DNA from: Fallopia convolvulus
Taxonomy: Eukaryota > Streptophyta > Magnoliopsida > Caryophyllales > Polygonaceae
NCBI GenBank assembly: GCA_964016875.1
Contig: OZ024721.1
Coordinates: 2,485,001 to 2,549,000 of the forward strand
Reading direction: 5' to 3'
DNA: 64,000 nucleotides
Under the pieces are notes generated by a model, which worked only from the letters and a program-made list of their open reading frames with translations, was not told where the DNA came from and searched no databases. The position numbers were made by a program, and so were the translations under genes. This document shows positions 34,531-45,828 of the stretch, in pieces. Every line of letters begins with the position of its first letter. Position 1 is the stretch's first letter.

Positions 34531-35613
34531 AAACCACCTCTACCTTTCCCACAAAGGAAGATTCAGGTGGTGCAAGAGCAACTATTTGGGAAATTCATGA
34601 GTATGATAAAGAAGCTCTACATTGATATTCCTTTCATTGATTTCCTAACTCAAATGCCTAGATATGCAAAATTCTTGAAGGAGATTCTATGCAAAAAGAG
34701 GAGGATTGAAGACTATGAGACAGCCGCCTTGGTGATGGATCAAGTTGAGAAGATGCCAAGAAAGCTAAAAGATCCAGGCGAGTTCTTTATCCCTTCTGGT
34801 TTTGGTTCTCTTCAATTTGATTGCCTTTGTGATCTTGGTTCTAGTGTCAATATCATGCCCTTGTCAATTTGCAAAAATCTGAATTTGGGTGATCCTATTC
34901 CAACCAAGATGCGTCTTATCATGGCTGATAATTCAGTCACTCATCCAGTGGGCATTATTGAGAACTTTCCAGTGAAGGTGGGGAAGTTCTCTATACCAGG
35001 AGATTTTGTGATCCTTGACATGGAGGTGATGAATGACAGGACTCCTATCATCTTTGGGAGACCCTTTTTAGCCACTGTTGGAGCTAACATTGATGTCAGG
35101 AATGAAAAGATCTCACTCACTATAGGGGAAGAGAAGATAGAGTATGAATATTTCAAAGATAACTTCCTTAAAGTGGACAAGAATCCTCCACAAGAGACTG
35201 TCAAAGTAGCTTGCTGTAATATTGAAGTGAAGCTGGCTAATGAGGAGATTCAATCTGATATTGCTCAACCTTATCAAGAAACCTTAGAAGTTAAAAGCCT
35301 CATGAATGGTGGTATTGCTGAAGATATAAAGGGTAGGTTTCACAAGAAAAAGAAGAAGGCCCGAGCAAAAGTTGAGATTAAAAGAGGAGACAAGGTGAAG
35401 TTATTTCATGAAAGATCCAATATGTTTCTTGGGAGCAAGGGAACAAGATGGTCAGGGCCATACATAGTAACTCGAGTTTTAAAAGAAGGAGAAACTGAGC
35501 TTTGGCATAAAAACTCGGGGAAGTTCAAAGTGCAAAAACATAGGTTGAAGCTTGTAGATGAGCCTGATCCAGTCAGGGTGGGTACCAAAGACCCTCCTGA
35601 CCCGAGCACTTGA
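34531..35613 (+). CDS. Protease fused to integrase C-terminal tail, unit 1
   Basis: Same frame as gag, after one stop codon (34528-34530); the first ATG inside is at 34597. It begins KPPLPFPQRK and YIDIPFIDFLTQMPRYAKFLKEIL, conserved Athila/Tat sequence before the protease. The aspartic protease follows with CDLGSSVNIMPLSIC, FPVKVGKFSIPGDFVILDME and IIFGRPFLATVGANIDVRNE. About 80 residues later comes IKRGDKVKLFHERSNMFLGS, RWSGPYIVTRVL and FKVQKHRLKLVDEPDP, which is the integrase C-terminal (GPY-type) domain. The entire RT, RNase H, zinc-binding and catalytic integrase parts are deleted, and the join is in frame. Expression would need stop readthrough or internal initiation. Confidence 0.88.
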   Translation, partial: KPPLPFPQRKIQVVQEQLFGKFMSMIKKLYIDIPFIDFLTQMPRYAKFLKEILCKKRRIEDYETAALVMDQVEKMPRKLKDPGEFFIPSGFGSLQFDCLCDLGSSVNIMPLSICKNLNLGDPIPTKMRLIMADNSVTHPVGIIENFPVKVGKFSIPGDFVILDMEVMNDRTPIIFGRPFLATVGANIDVRNEKISLTIGEEKIEYEYFKDNFLKVDKNPPQETVKVACCNIEVKLANEEIQSDIAQPYQETLEVKSLMNGGIAEDIKGRFHKKKKKARAKVEIKRGDKVKLFHERSNMFLGSKGTRWSGPYIVTRVLKEGETELWHKNSGKFKVQKHRLKLVDEPDPVRVGTKDPPDPST

Positions 35614-37040
35614 AAGAAGATGGGAGGTCAAGCTAACGACCTTAAACAAGCGCTGCTTGGGAGGCAACCCAAGGTTAGTGTTTTCTTATCTCTCTCTTTT
35701 TTAATACATTGGGGACAATGTATAGTTTAAGCATGGGGGAGGGGAACACTTAATGTTAGTTAGAAGCATATAGTTGCATGTTAGATTGCATTTGCATTGA
35801 AAAAGAAAAAAACTTAGAAAAATGTAAAAAATAATGGAAAAAATTGCATTTTAGGAGTTATTAATTTTTCCTAAAGCAACCAATCCCTTGTTTTTCATAA
35901 TTCTTGAATGAAATCCTATCCCCTAGACTTTCTTGAAGTGTTTGAAGTTTTGGTAATGTCTAGCAATGTTTATGAACTTGTTTGATAATTGAATGAGCAT
36001 GTATATTCTTTGAGATTTTAGTTGACATTGAAGTTCTAAACAAAAAGCCATGTGATATTTTTGACCTTTCAAGGACTATCTTCTATTAAGAGTCCTCTCT
36101 TTTCTTGTGTGATTCTCACTTTTGATTGCTTCCTCTAGAACTTGCATTAGACTCTCTTTCAAGACCGCTCTTATGACTCTTGCATGCGACTTTGAAGTGA
36201 ATGAGGCACTATTTTCTTAGCCTTTATACTCCCTATCCACCTTGCATATTATCCTCTTTTTGAAGCCCCTTTTTCGAGCCTAAATTAGCCTTATTCTTTT
36301 GAAGCTCCACAAAATTGATTCCGAGCATTTATAAGTCTGACCCATTCGGGAACTAGGATAATTACTTGATTGACTCTGTGGTTGCAAGCTAAGATTGGGG
36401 GAGACTTATATGAATTTGGTGATTGGGTTGTGTAATGTGCTAGTACTTTTTATCTTGGAAAATCAAAAGAAAAAGAAAAAAAACAAAAAAAATGCAATGA
36501 AAAAAAAGAGAAGAAAAAAAAAACAATATGAGAAATAAGGGAATAAAGGGTGTTGGTGATTGAGGATAGGTTGCTTGGAAAGAAAATCTTTAGACATGGT
36601 GTTCAATCGAGTTTAGTTAAATCTAGATTCCCGGATTTAGCACCACGTGGCCTAAATATTTCCCCACCTACTTCTTATCACCTTGGCCCCATTACAACCC
36701 AATAAAAGACCTCTTGATCATTGTTGAATGCAAGGTCCCTTGCGGTGGAGATTTAGAACGACATGCAAGCTTATGGTAGCTAAGCTTTCAAAAGATGAGA
36801 CTTGAGTGAAACACGTCCTATTCAAACACTTGAGAGAGAGCAAAAACACAATTGTCCTATGTGAGGTTTAGAATAAATATGTTGGCTTTATCTCTTTGAT
36901 GTTACAAATACATGCTATGATTTTGGTTGTCATTCTTTGCTTCTATAATTCTCGTCTAGACTATAGTCAAAATGGATGCATGACTTGCTTGTCTTGTGGG
37001 GTGTCATATTTGATTTCTTACTTGAGGACAAGTAAGGTTT
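35614..37040 (+). other. 3' non-coding part of unit 1
   Basis: Contains the clade's GGGAGGCAACCCAAGG string (near 35650), ACATTGGGGACAATGTATAG and GCATGGGGGAGGGG, an internal purine tract. Long A-runs lie near 36470-36525. No coding frame. Equivalent parts are 41263-42689 and 46912-48337. Confidence 0.7.
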
Positions 37041-37055
37041 AAGCTTGGGGGATTT
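37041..37055 (+). other. Polypurine tract, unit 1
   Basis: AAGCTTGGGGGATTT directly before the TG of LTR2, preceded by TTACTTGAGGACAAGTAAGG. Copies are at 42690-42704 and 48338-48352. Confidence 0.75.
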
Positions 37056-38496
37056 TGATAGCATGCATTTAGACATAGTTTAGGACATGTTTACTTTCAT
37101 GTTTTGAGTCTTTTTAGCTTAGTTTTGAGTTAGTTTTATGTTTGTTTCGTTTATTTTCTTCGTTCGGTATCTACTTTTGTGTTGTGTAGATTTCAGGCTA
37201 TTCTGGATGGAGATTCAAGCATTTCAAGGATCAAAGCTAAGAGAAGTGTTTCATGGAGCCTAAGTGATGAAGGACGGAGCTTACAAGTGGTTGCTCGGGT
37301 GCCAAGACGGAGCAAGAGCGGAAAAATGAAGAAAAGTCAGCCCAGCCGAGTACGTGACCAAGTACGTGACTGAGTACGTGGCCGGGTTCTCAACTACCCG
37401 ACCGAGTACGTGACCGGGTACTTCAAATAATGTCGCTGAGACTGCAGTAACTTACCTGACCGGGTACGTGGCCGGGTAGTAGGCCGGGTAGTTGCCCGTG
37501 TCGGGATTTGGGCCGAGTTTGCACTTTGTTTTGTCTCTCAAAACACTATAACCCTAGTTTTATGAATTTTATGACGGATTTATTGTTTCTAGCCTCTCTT
37601 TTAGAGAGCCCTAGTTGGAGATTTTTTGGAGACTTTTCTAGATCTGTTGGGATTGAAGATTGAATCGATTTGCAAACAATTTGGTATGTTTATTGAATTT
37701 GATTTGTTTTCTTTGCTTCTCATGTCTAGCTAATTCTCTTATTCTGAGGTTGGGTGAACCCGATGATGAAGTAAGTAGATCTAAATTGTGATGTTTGGTT
37801 GAATGGAAACTTGATTGAAGTTTGATTTAATCATGGGTTGTTTTATGCCCTATTTGCTTTGCATATAGGATTCTTGTTATAATTTGAGACCGACCGGAGA
37901 TAATTGTAATAGGATATTGATTTGACAGGTACCAAAACTTGGTTCTGAATGAGATCCCTAGGTATTAAACTAGAGAGTTATTTATGCGACAATAACTTAA
38001 TTTCTCTTGTGTGAATTTCAACTATCGTAGTAGTTCTAGGGTTGGATAATTCTAGCGGAACGCGACATCGAATGCTGGGTTGTTTGTCCCTAGTCTCTAA
38101 AGAGCTTAAAGGGTCTAAAACTGATTAATCTTACACGACAACGATTATTAGTTGAGTCTAGGCACATTCACATATTTTCTGAAAAGAGATTTGTGTTGGT
38201 TTTAGATAGTGAGTTCCTTCAAACGACATTCAAGTTGAAATCCAAATAGGCATCACTTAAAATCTACTGAAACATCATTGTGGGAATCCTAACCTTGGAA
38301 GCTTTTCTCCACTGATATTTTCTAGTTAATTTCAATTACTTGTTAACCTTTCAATTCAATCATAAACTCTTTCTCTTATTTATTTGGCTTGATCTACTAG
38401 TTCGAATATCAATTAGTACTATAAAGTTCCCTGTGTTCGACACCTTGATTACTACAACCGAACCGTATACTTGCGGTGTAGGAAAATAGCCTATCA
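37056..38496 (+). repeat. LTR2 (inner, chimeric)
   Basis: Its first 490 or so bases are identical to LTR4 and carry all the bases that separate LTR4 from LTR1. The remainder matches LTR1 except at one base and lacks the many LTR4-specific changes. The switch lies between offsets of about 325 and 490. Confidence 0.93.
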
Positions 38497-38727
38497 AGTT
38501 TTTGGCGCCGTTGTCGGGGAACTTTTCTAGTATTGGTTGTGTTCCACAATCGGTAGATTAAGTCTTGTTTTATTTTTAATTTGTTTCTTTTTTGGTTTTG
38601 GTTTCAGTTTGTTCTCCTTCTTGTGAGAAGAACTCTGAGCGCTAGTGCACTTAACAACTACGATTCTGAACCCGAGTATGCTTTTCATAGGAGAAGAAGA
38701 GAGCAAAGGGAAGTTGGAACACAAGCT

Positions 38728-40179
38728 ATGGAAGGCGATCAGGCAAATGCGCAACAACTATTATTGCAACAACAGTTGAATGCTCAACCACCTATGACAT
38801 TGGGTGATTATGTGTTGCCACGCCATCAAGGACCCACAGCTGGTGTGGTCCGACCTCCAGTTCAGGCCAGAAATTTTGAGCTGAAGCCATCTCTGATTAA
38901 TATGGTTCAACAGAATCAATTTGGGGGTCTACCTTCTGAGAATCCTCACCAACACCTCAACACTTTTCTGGAGCTTATGGATACGGTGAAGATTCATGAT
39001 GTTTCTAATGATGCGCTTTATTTGCGCACCTTCTCATTCTCTCTAAGAGACAGTGCTAAAGCTTGGTTCAAGGCCCTACCTCATGGCACTATCACTACAT
39101 GGGATGAGTTGGCCAAAGCTTTCCTGACCAAGTATTTCCCGCCTAAGAAGACTGCAGAGATGAGGAATCAAATCAGCTCATTTCAAATGAAGGATGGGGA
39201 ATCTCTTTATGAAGGTTGGGAGAGGTTCAAGGAGCTCTTATTGTTATGTCCTCATCATGGAATAGACAAGTGGGTGCTTCTTCATACTTTTTACAATGCT
39301 GTTGACAACACCACCAGGTTGCTCATTGATGCCTCATCTGGAGGTACTATTATGAAGATGAATGTTGATGACGCTTGGGATCAGATTGAGGATATTGCCC
39401 AACATACTCACTACTATAATGATGCTCAATCTATTCCAAGCTCTAAGAGATCAGCTGGGCTTTATGAGGTTGATACAGAGACTTTGCACCAGGCACAGAT
39501 TGAAGCCATGAATCAGGAGATTAAGCAGTTGAAATTAAAGATGAATGGCTCTCCCGTCTCTACTAATGGAAGTCCTTCTCAAGCTATTTCAAATGTTGTT
39601 TGTCAGTTTTGTGGAGCTAGTGATCATACCATCAGATCTTGCCAATTATTTGCTTCTAAGGAGGAGCCACATGAGGAGGAGGTGAGATACATGAATAATT
39701 TTGACAAGGGGCCTAGGAATGATCCCTACTCTAATTCCTACAACCCTGGTTGGAGAAATCACCCCAATTTCTCTTATAGGAACAATCAGTCACAACAGCA
39801 AGTACCTCATGGGTTTCCACCAAGAGCTCCACTGCACCCAAACCAAGAGGCTCAACCCTCCCAAAAGCCTGCATGGGAGATTGCTATTGAGAGCCTTGCC
39901 ACCTCCATGAAGACGCTAACAGAAGAAGTGAGAGCTCAAGGGAAGAATTTGAAGATCATAGAACAACAAGTGGCTCAACAAGCTTTGAATGTTCCTAGAC
40001 CTCCTGGTCAATTGCCTGGGCAACCTGAAGTCAATCCTAAGGAGCAATGTCGGGCTGTCATTCTAAGGAGTGGAAAAGAGCTTGAAGAGCTCCCACCGGT
40101 GAAAAATGGAGTTGAAGAAAAGACAACAGAGAAGCCATCTAATGATGAAGAACCTAAATATGTTGCTCCCCCACCTTAA
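38728..40179 (+). CDS. Gag, unit 2
   Basis: Same length and structure as the unit 1 Gag (483 residues from the ATG), with zinc knuckle CQFCGASDHTIRSC. I see one coding difference near the C-terminus: CRAVILRSGKE in place of CRVVILRSGKE (base 40055). The terminal TAA is kept. Confidence 0.9.
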   Translation: MEGDQANAQQLLLQQQLNAQPPMTLGDYVLPRHQGPTAGVVRPPVQARNFELKPSLINMVQQNQFGGLPSENPHQHLNTFLELMDTVKIHDVSNDALYLRTFSFSLRDSAKAWFKALPHGTITTWDELAKAFLTKYFPPKKTAEMRNQISSFQMKDGESLYEGWERFKELLLLCPHHGIDKWVLLHTFYNAVDNTTRLLIDASSGGTIMKMNVDDAWDQIEDIAQHTHYYNDAQSIPSSKRSAGLYEVDTETLHQAQIEAMNQEIKQLKLKMNGSPVSTNGSPSQAISNVVCQFCGASDHTIRSCQLFASKEEPHEEEVRYMNNFDKGPRNDPYSNSYNPGWRNHPNFSYRNNQSQQQVPHGFPPRAPLHPNQEAQPSQKPAWEIAIESLATSMKTLTEEVRAQGKNLKIIEQQVAQQALNVPRPPGQLPGQPEVNPKEQCRAVILRSGKELEELPPVKNGVEEKTTEKPSNDEEPKYVAPPP

Positions 40180-41262
40180 AAACCACCTCTACCTTTCCCA
40201 CAAAGGAAGATTCAGGTGGTGCAAGAGCAACTATTTGGGAAATTCATGAGTATGATAAAGAAGCTCTACATTGATATTCCTTTCATTGATGTCCTCACTC
40301 AAATGCCTACATATGCAAAATTCTTGAAGGAGATTCTATGCAAAAAGAGGAGGATTGAAGACTATGAGACAACCACCTTGGTGATGGATCAAGTTGAGAA
40401 GATGCCAAGAAAGCTAAAAGATCCAGGCGAGTTCTTTATCCCTTCTGGTTTTGGTTCTCTTCAATTTGATTGCCTTTGTGATCTTGGTTCTAGTGTCAAT
40501 ATCATGCCCTTGTCAATTTGCAAAAATCTGAATTTGGGTGATCCTATTCCAACCAAGATGCGTCTTATCATGGCTGATAATTCAGTCACTCATCCAGTGG
40601 GCATTATTGAGAACTTTCCAGTGAAGGTGGGGAAGTTCTCTATACCAGGAGATTTTGTGATCCTTGACATGGAGGTGATGAATGACAGGACTCCTATCAT
40701 CTTTGGGAGACCCTTTTTAGCCACTGCTGGAGCTAACATTGATATCAGGAATGAAAAGATCTCACTCACTATAGGGGAAGAGAAGATAGAGTATGAATAT
40801 TTCAAAGATAACTTCCTTAAAGTGGACAAGAATCCTCCACAAGAGACTGTCAAAGTAGCTTGCTGTAATATTGAAGTGAAGCTGGCTAATGAGGAGATTC
40901 AATCTGATATTGCTCAACCTTATCAAGAAACCTTAGAAGTTAAAAGCCTCATGAATGGTGGTATTGCTGAAGATATAAAGGGTAGGTTTCACAAGAAAAA
41001 GAAGAAGGCCCGAGCAAAAGTTGAGATTAAAAGAGGAGACAAGGTGAAGTTATTTCATGAAAGATCCAATATGTTTCTTGGGAGCAAGGGAACAAGATGG
41101 TCAGGGCCATACATAGTAACTCGAGTTTTAAAAGAAGGAGAAACTGAGCTTTGGCATAAAAACTCGGGGAAGTTCAAAGTGCAAAAACATAGGTTGAAGC
41201 TTGTAGATGAGCCTGATCCAGTCAGGGTGGGTACCAAAGACCCTCCTGACCCGAGCACTTGA
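40180..41262 (+). CDS. Protease-integrase-tail fusion, unit 2
   Basis: Same fusion as unit 1. It differs by a cluster of changes: IDVLTQMPTYAKF for IDFLTQMPRYAKF, TTTLVM for TAALVM, and FLATAGANIDIRNE for FLATVGANIDVRNE. These all lie between 40291 and 40744, while the rest of the frame is unchanged. The DLGSS active site and the integrase GPY tail are intact. Confidence 0.88.
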   Translation, partial: KPPLPFPQRKIQVVQEQLFGKFMSMIKKLYIDIPFIDVLTQMPTYAKFLKEILCKKRRIEDYETTTLVMDQVEKMPRKLKDPGEFFIPSGFGSLQFDCLCDLGSSVNIMPLSICKNLNLGDPIPTKMRLIMADNSVTHPVGIIENFPVKVGKFSIPGDFVILDMEVMNDRTPIIFGRPFLATAGANIDIRNEKISLTIGEEKIEYEYFKDNFLKVDKNPPQETVKVACCNIEVKLANEEIQSDIAQPYQETLEVKSLMNGGIAEDIKGRFHKKKKKARAKVEIKRGDKVKLFHERSNMFLGSKGTRWSGPYIVTRVLKEGETELWHKNSGKFKVQKHRLKLVDEPDPVRVGTKDPPDPST

Positions 41263-42704
41263 AAGAAGATGGGAGGTCAAGCTAACGACCTTAAACAAGC
41301 GCTGCTTGGGAGGCAACCCAAGGTTAGTGTTTTCTTATCTCTCTCTTTTTTAATACATTGGGGACAATGTATAGTTTAAGCATGGGGGAGGGGAACACTT
41401 AATGTTAGTTAGAAGCATATAGTTGCATGTTAGATTGCATTTGCATTGAAAAAGAAAAAAACTTAGAAAAATGTAAAAAATAATGGAAAAAATTGCATTT
41501 TAGGAGTTATTAATTTTTCCTAAAGCAACCAATCCCTTGTTTTTCATAATTCTTGAATGAAATCCTATCCCCTAGACTTTCTTGAAGTGTTTGAAGTTTT
41601 GGTAATGTCTAGCAATGTTTATGAACTTGTTTGATAATTGAATGAGCATGTATATTCTTTGAGATTTTAGTTGACATTGAAGTTCTAAACAAAAAGCCAT
41701 GTGATATTTTTGACCTTTCAAGGACTATCTTCTATTAAGAGTCCTCTCTTTTCTTGTGTGATTCTCACTTTTGATTGCTTCCTCTAGAACTTGCATTAGA
41801 CTCTCTTTCAAGACCGCTCTTATGACTCTTGCATGCGACTTTGAAGTGAATGAGGCACTATTTTCTTAGCCTTTATACTCCCTATCCACCTTGCATATTA
41901 TCCTCTTTTTGAAGCCCCTTTTTCGAGCCTAAATTAGCCTTATTCTTTTGAAGCTCCACAAAATTGATTCCGAGCATTTATAAGTCTGACCCATTCGGGA
42001 ACTAGGATAATTACTTGATTGACTCTGTGGTTGCAAGCTAAGATTGGGGGAGACTTATATGAATTTGGTGATTGGGTTGTGTAATGTGCTAGTACTTTTT
42101 ATCTTGGAAAATCAAAAGAAAAAGAAAAAAAACAAAAAAAATGCAATGAAAAAAAAGAGAAGAAAAAAAAAACAATATGAGAAATAAGGGAATAAAGGGT
42201 GTTGGTGATTGAGGATAGGTTGCTTGGAAAGAAAATCTTTAGACATGGTGTTCAATCGAGTTTAGTTAAATCTAGATTCCCGGATTTAGCACCACGTGGC
42301 CTAAATATTTCCCCACCTACTTCTTATCACCTTGGCCCCATTACAACCCAATAAAAGACCTCTTGATCATTGTTGAATGCAAGGTCCCTTGCGGTGGAGA
42401 TTTAGAACGACATGCAAGCTTATGGTAGCTAAGCTTTCAAAAGATGAGACTTGAGTGAAACACGTCCTATTCAAACACTTGAGAGAGAGCAAAAACACAA
42501 TTGTCCTATGTGAGGTTTAGAATAAATATGTTGGCTTTATCTCTTTGATGTTACAAATACATGCTATGATTTTGGTTGTCATTCTTTGCTTCTATAATTC
42601 TCGTCTAGACTATTGTCAAAATGGATGCATGACTTGCTTGTCTTGTGGGGTGTCATATTTGATTTCTTACTTGAGGACAAGTAAGGTTTAAGCTTGGGGG
42701 ATTT

Positions 42705-44145
42705 TGATAGCATGCATTTAGACATAGTTTAGGACATGTTTACTTTCATGTTTTGAGTCTTTTTAGCTTAGTTTTGAGTTAGTTTTATGTTTGTTTCGTT
42801 TATTTTCTTCGTTCGGTATCTACTTTTGTGTTGTGTAGATTTCAGGCTATTCTGGATGGAGATTCAAGCATTTCAAGGATCAAAGCTAAGAGAAGTGTTT
42901 CATGGAGCCTAAGTGATGAAGGACGGAGCTTACAAGTGGTTGCTCGGGTGCCAAGACGGAGCAAGAGCGGAAAAATGAAGAAAAGTCAGCCCAGCCGAGT
43001 ACGTGACCAAGTACGTGACTGAGTACGTGGCCGGGTTCTCAACTACCCGACCGAGTACGTGACCGGGTACTTCAAATAATGTCGCTGAGACTGCAGTAAC
43101 TTACCTGACCGGGTACGTGGCCGGGTAGTAGGCCGGGTAGTTGCCCGTGTCGGGATTTGGGCCGAGTTTGCACTTTGTTTTGTCTCTCAAAACACTATAA
43201 CCCTAGTTTTATGAATTTTATGACGGATTTATTGTTTCTAGCCTCTCTTTTAGAGAGCCCTAGTTGGAGATTTTTTGGAGACTTTTCTAGATCTGTTGGG
43301 ATTGAAGATTGAATCGATTTGCAAACAATTTGGTATGTTTATTGAATTTGATTTGTTTTCTTTGCTTCTCATGTCTAGCTAATTCTCTTATTCTGAGGTT
43401 GGGTGAACCCGATGATGAAGTAAGTAGATCTAAATTGTGATGTTTGGTTGAATGGAAACTTGATTGAAGTTTGATTTAATCATGGGTTGTTTTATGCCCT
43501 ATTTGCTTTGCATATAGGATTCTTGTTATAATTTGAGACCGACCGGAGATAATTGTAATAGGATATTGATTTGACAGGTACCAAAACTTGGTTCTGAATG
43601 AGATCCCTAGGTATTAAACTAGAGAGTTATTTATGCGACAATAACTTAATTTCTCTTGTGTGAATTTCAACTATCGTAGTAGTTCTAGGGTTGGATAATT
43701 CTAGCGGAACGCGACAGCGAATGCTGGGTTGTTTGTCCCTAGTCTCTAAAGAGCTTAAAGGGTCTAAAACTGATTAATCTTACACGACAACGATTATTAG
43801 TTGAGTCTAGGCACATTCACATATTTTCTGAAAAGAGATTTGTGTTGGTTTTAGATAGTGAGTTCCTTCAAACGACATTCAAGTTGAAATCCAAATAGGC
43901 ATCACTTAAAATCTACTGAAACATCATTGTGGGAATCCTAACCTTGGAAGCTTTTCTCCACTGATATTTTCTAGTTAATTTCAATTACTTGTTAACCTTT
44001 CAATTCAATCATAAACTCTTTCTCTTATTTATTTGGCTTGATCTACTAGTTCGAATATCAATTAGTACTATAAAGTTCCCTGTGTTCGACACCTTGATTA
44101 CTACAACCGAACCGTATACTTGCGGTGTAGGAAAATAGCCTATCA
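42705..44145 (+). repeat. LTR3 (inner, chimeric)
   Basis: Same chimeric structure as LTR2, with the same switch interval. I find one base shared with LTR4 rather than LTR2: GCGACAGCG near 43713-43721, where LTR1 and LTR2 have GCGACATCG. Confidence 0.92.
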
Positions 44146-44376
44146 AGTTTTTGGCGCCGTTGTCGGGGAACTTTTCTAGTATTGGTTGTGTTCCACAATC
44201 GGTAGATTAAGTCTTGTTTTATTTTTAATTTGTTTCTTTTTTGGTTTTGGTTTCAGTTTGTTCTCCTTCTTGTGAGAAGAACTCTGAGCGTTAGTGCACT
44301 TAACAACTACGATTCTGAACCCGAGTATGCTTTTCATAGGAGAAGAAGAGAGCAAAGGGAAGTTGGAACACAAGCT

Positions 44377-45828
44377 ATGGAAGGCGATCAGGCAAATGCG
44401 CAACAACTATTATTGCAACAACAGTTGAATGCTCAACCACCTATGACATTGGGTGATTATGTGTTGCCACGCCATCAAGGACCCACAGCTGGTGTGGTCC
44501 GACCTCCAGTTCAGGCCAGAAATTTTGAGCTGAAGCCATCTCTGATTAATATGGTTCAACAGAATCAATTTGGGGGTCTACCTTCTGAGAATCCTCACCA
44601 ACACCTCAACACTTTTCTGGAGCTTATGGATACGGTGAAGATTCATGATGTTTCTAATGATGCGCTTTATTTGCGCACCTTCTCATTCTCTCTAAGAGAC
44701 AGTGCTAAAGCTTGGTTCAAGGCCCTACCTCATGGCACTATCACTACATGGGATGAGTTGGCCAAAGCTCTCCTGACCAAGTATTTCCCGCCTAAGAAGA
44801 CTGCAGAGATGAGGAATCAAATCAGCTCATTTCAAATGAAGGATGGGGAATCTCTTTATGAAGGTTGGGAGAGGTTCAAGGAGCTCTTATTGTTATGTCC
44901 TCATCATGGAATAGACAAGTGGGTGCTTCTTCATACTTTTTACAATGCTGTTGACAACACCACCAGGTTGCTCATTGATGCCTCATCTGGAGGTACTATT
45001 ATGAAGATGAATGTTGATGACGCTTGGGATCAGATTGAGGATATTGCCCAACATACTCACTACTATAATGATGCTCAATCTATTCCAAGCTCTAAGAGAT
45101 CAGCTGGGCTTTATGAGGTTGATACAGAGACTTTGCACCAGGCACAGATTGAAGCCATGAATCAGGAGATTAAGCAGTTGAAATTAAAGATGAATGGCTC
45201 TCCCGTCTCTACTAATGGAAGTCCTTCTCAAGCTATTTCAAATGTTGTTTGTCAGTTTTGTGGAGCTAGTGATCATACCATCAGATCTTGCCAATTATTT
45301 GCTTCTAAGGAGGAGCCACATGAGGAGGAGGTGAGATACATGAATAATTTTGACAAGGGGCCTAGGAATGATCCCTACTCTAATTCCTACAACCCTGGTT
45401 GGAGAAATCACCCCAATTTCTCTTATAGGAACAATCAGTCACAACAGCAAGTACCTCATGGGTTTCCACCAAGAGCTCCACTGCACCCAAACCAAGAGGC
45501 TCAACCCTCCCAAAAGCCTGCATGGGAGATTGCTATTGAGAGCCTTGCCACCTCCATGAAGACGCTAACAGAAGAAGTGAGAGCTCAAGGGAAGAATTTG
45601 AAGATCATAGAACAACAAGTGGCTCAACAAGCTTTGAATGTTCCTAGACCTCCTGGTCAATTGCCTGGGCAACCTGAAGTCAATCCTAAGGAGCAATGTC
45701 GGGTTGTCATTCTAAGAAGTGGAAAAGAGCTTGAAGAGCTCCCACCGGTGAAAAATGGAGTTGAAGAAAAGACAATAGAGAAGCCATCTAATGATGAAGA
45801 ACCTAAATATGTTGCTCCCCCACCTTAA
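44377..45828 (+). CDS. Gag, unit 3
   Basis: 483 residues from the ATG, as in units 1 and 2, with the same terminal TAA. Differences seen: KALLTKYF for KAFLTKYF in the Gag core and KTIEKPS for KTTEKPS near the end. One further change (SVSALN for SASALN) lies upstream of the ATG in the open leader. Confidence 0.9.
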   Translation: MEGDQANAQQLLLQQQLNAQPPMTLGDYVLPRHQGPTAGVVRPPVQARNFELKPSLINMVQQNQFGGLPSENPHQHLNTFLELMDTVKIHDVSNDALYLRTFSFSLRDSAKAWFKALPHGTITTWDELAKALLTKYFPPKKTAEMRNQISSFQMKDGESLYEGWERFKELLLLCPHHGIDKWVLLHTFYNAVDNTTRLLIDASSGGTIMKMNVDDAWDQIEDIAQHTHYYNDAQSIPSSKRSAGLYEVDTETLHQAQIEAMNQEIKQLKLKMNGSPVSTNGSPSQAISNVVCQFCGASDHTIRSCQLFASKEEPHEEEVRYMNNFDKGPRNDPYSNSYNPGWRNHPNFSYRNNQSQQQVPHGFPPRAPLHPNQEAQPSQKPAWEIAIESLATSMKTLTEEVRAQGKNLKIIEQQVAQQALNVPRPPGQLPGQPEVNPKEQCRVVILRSGKELEELPPVKNGVEEKTIEKPSNDEEPKYVAPPP

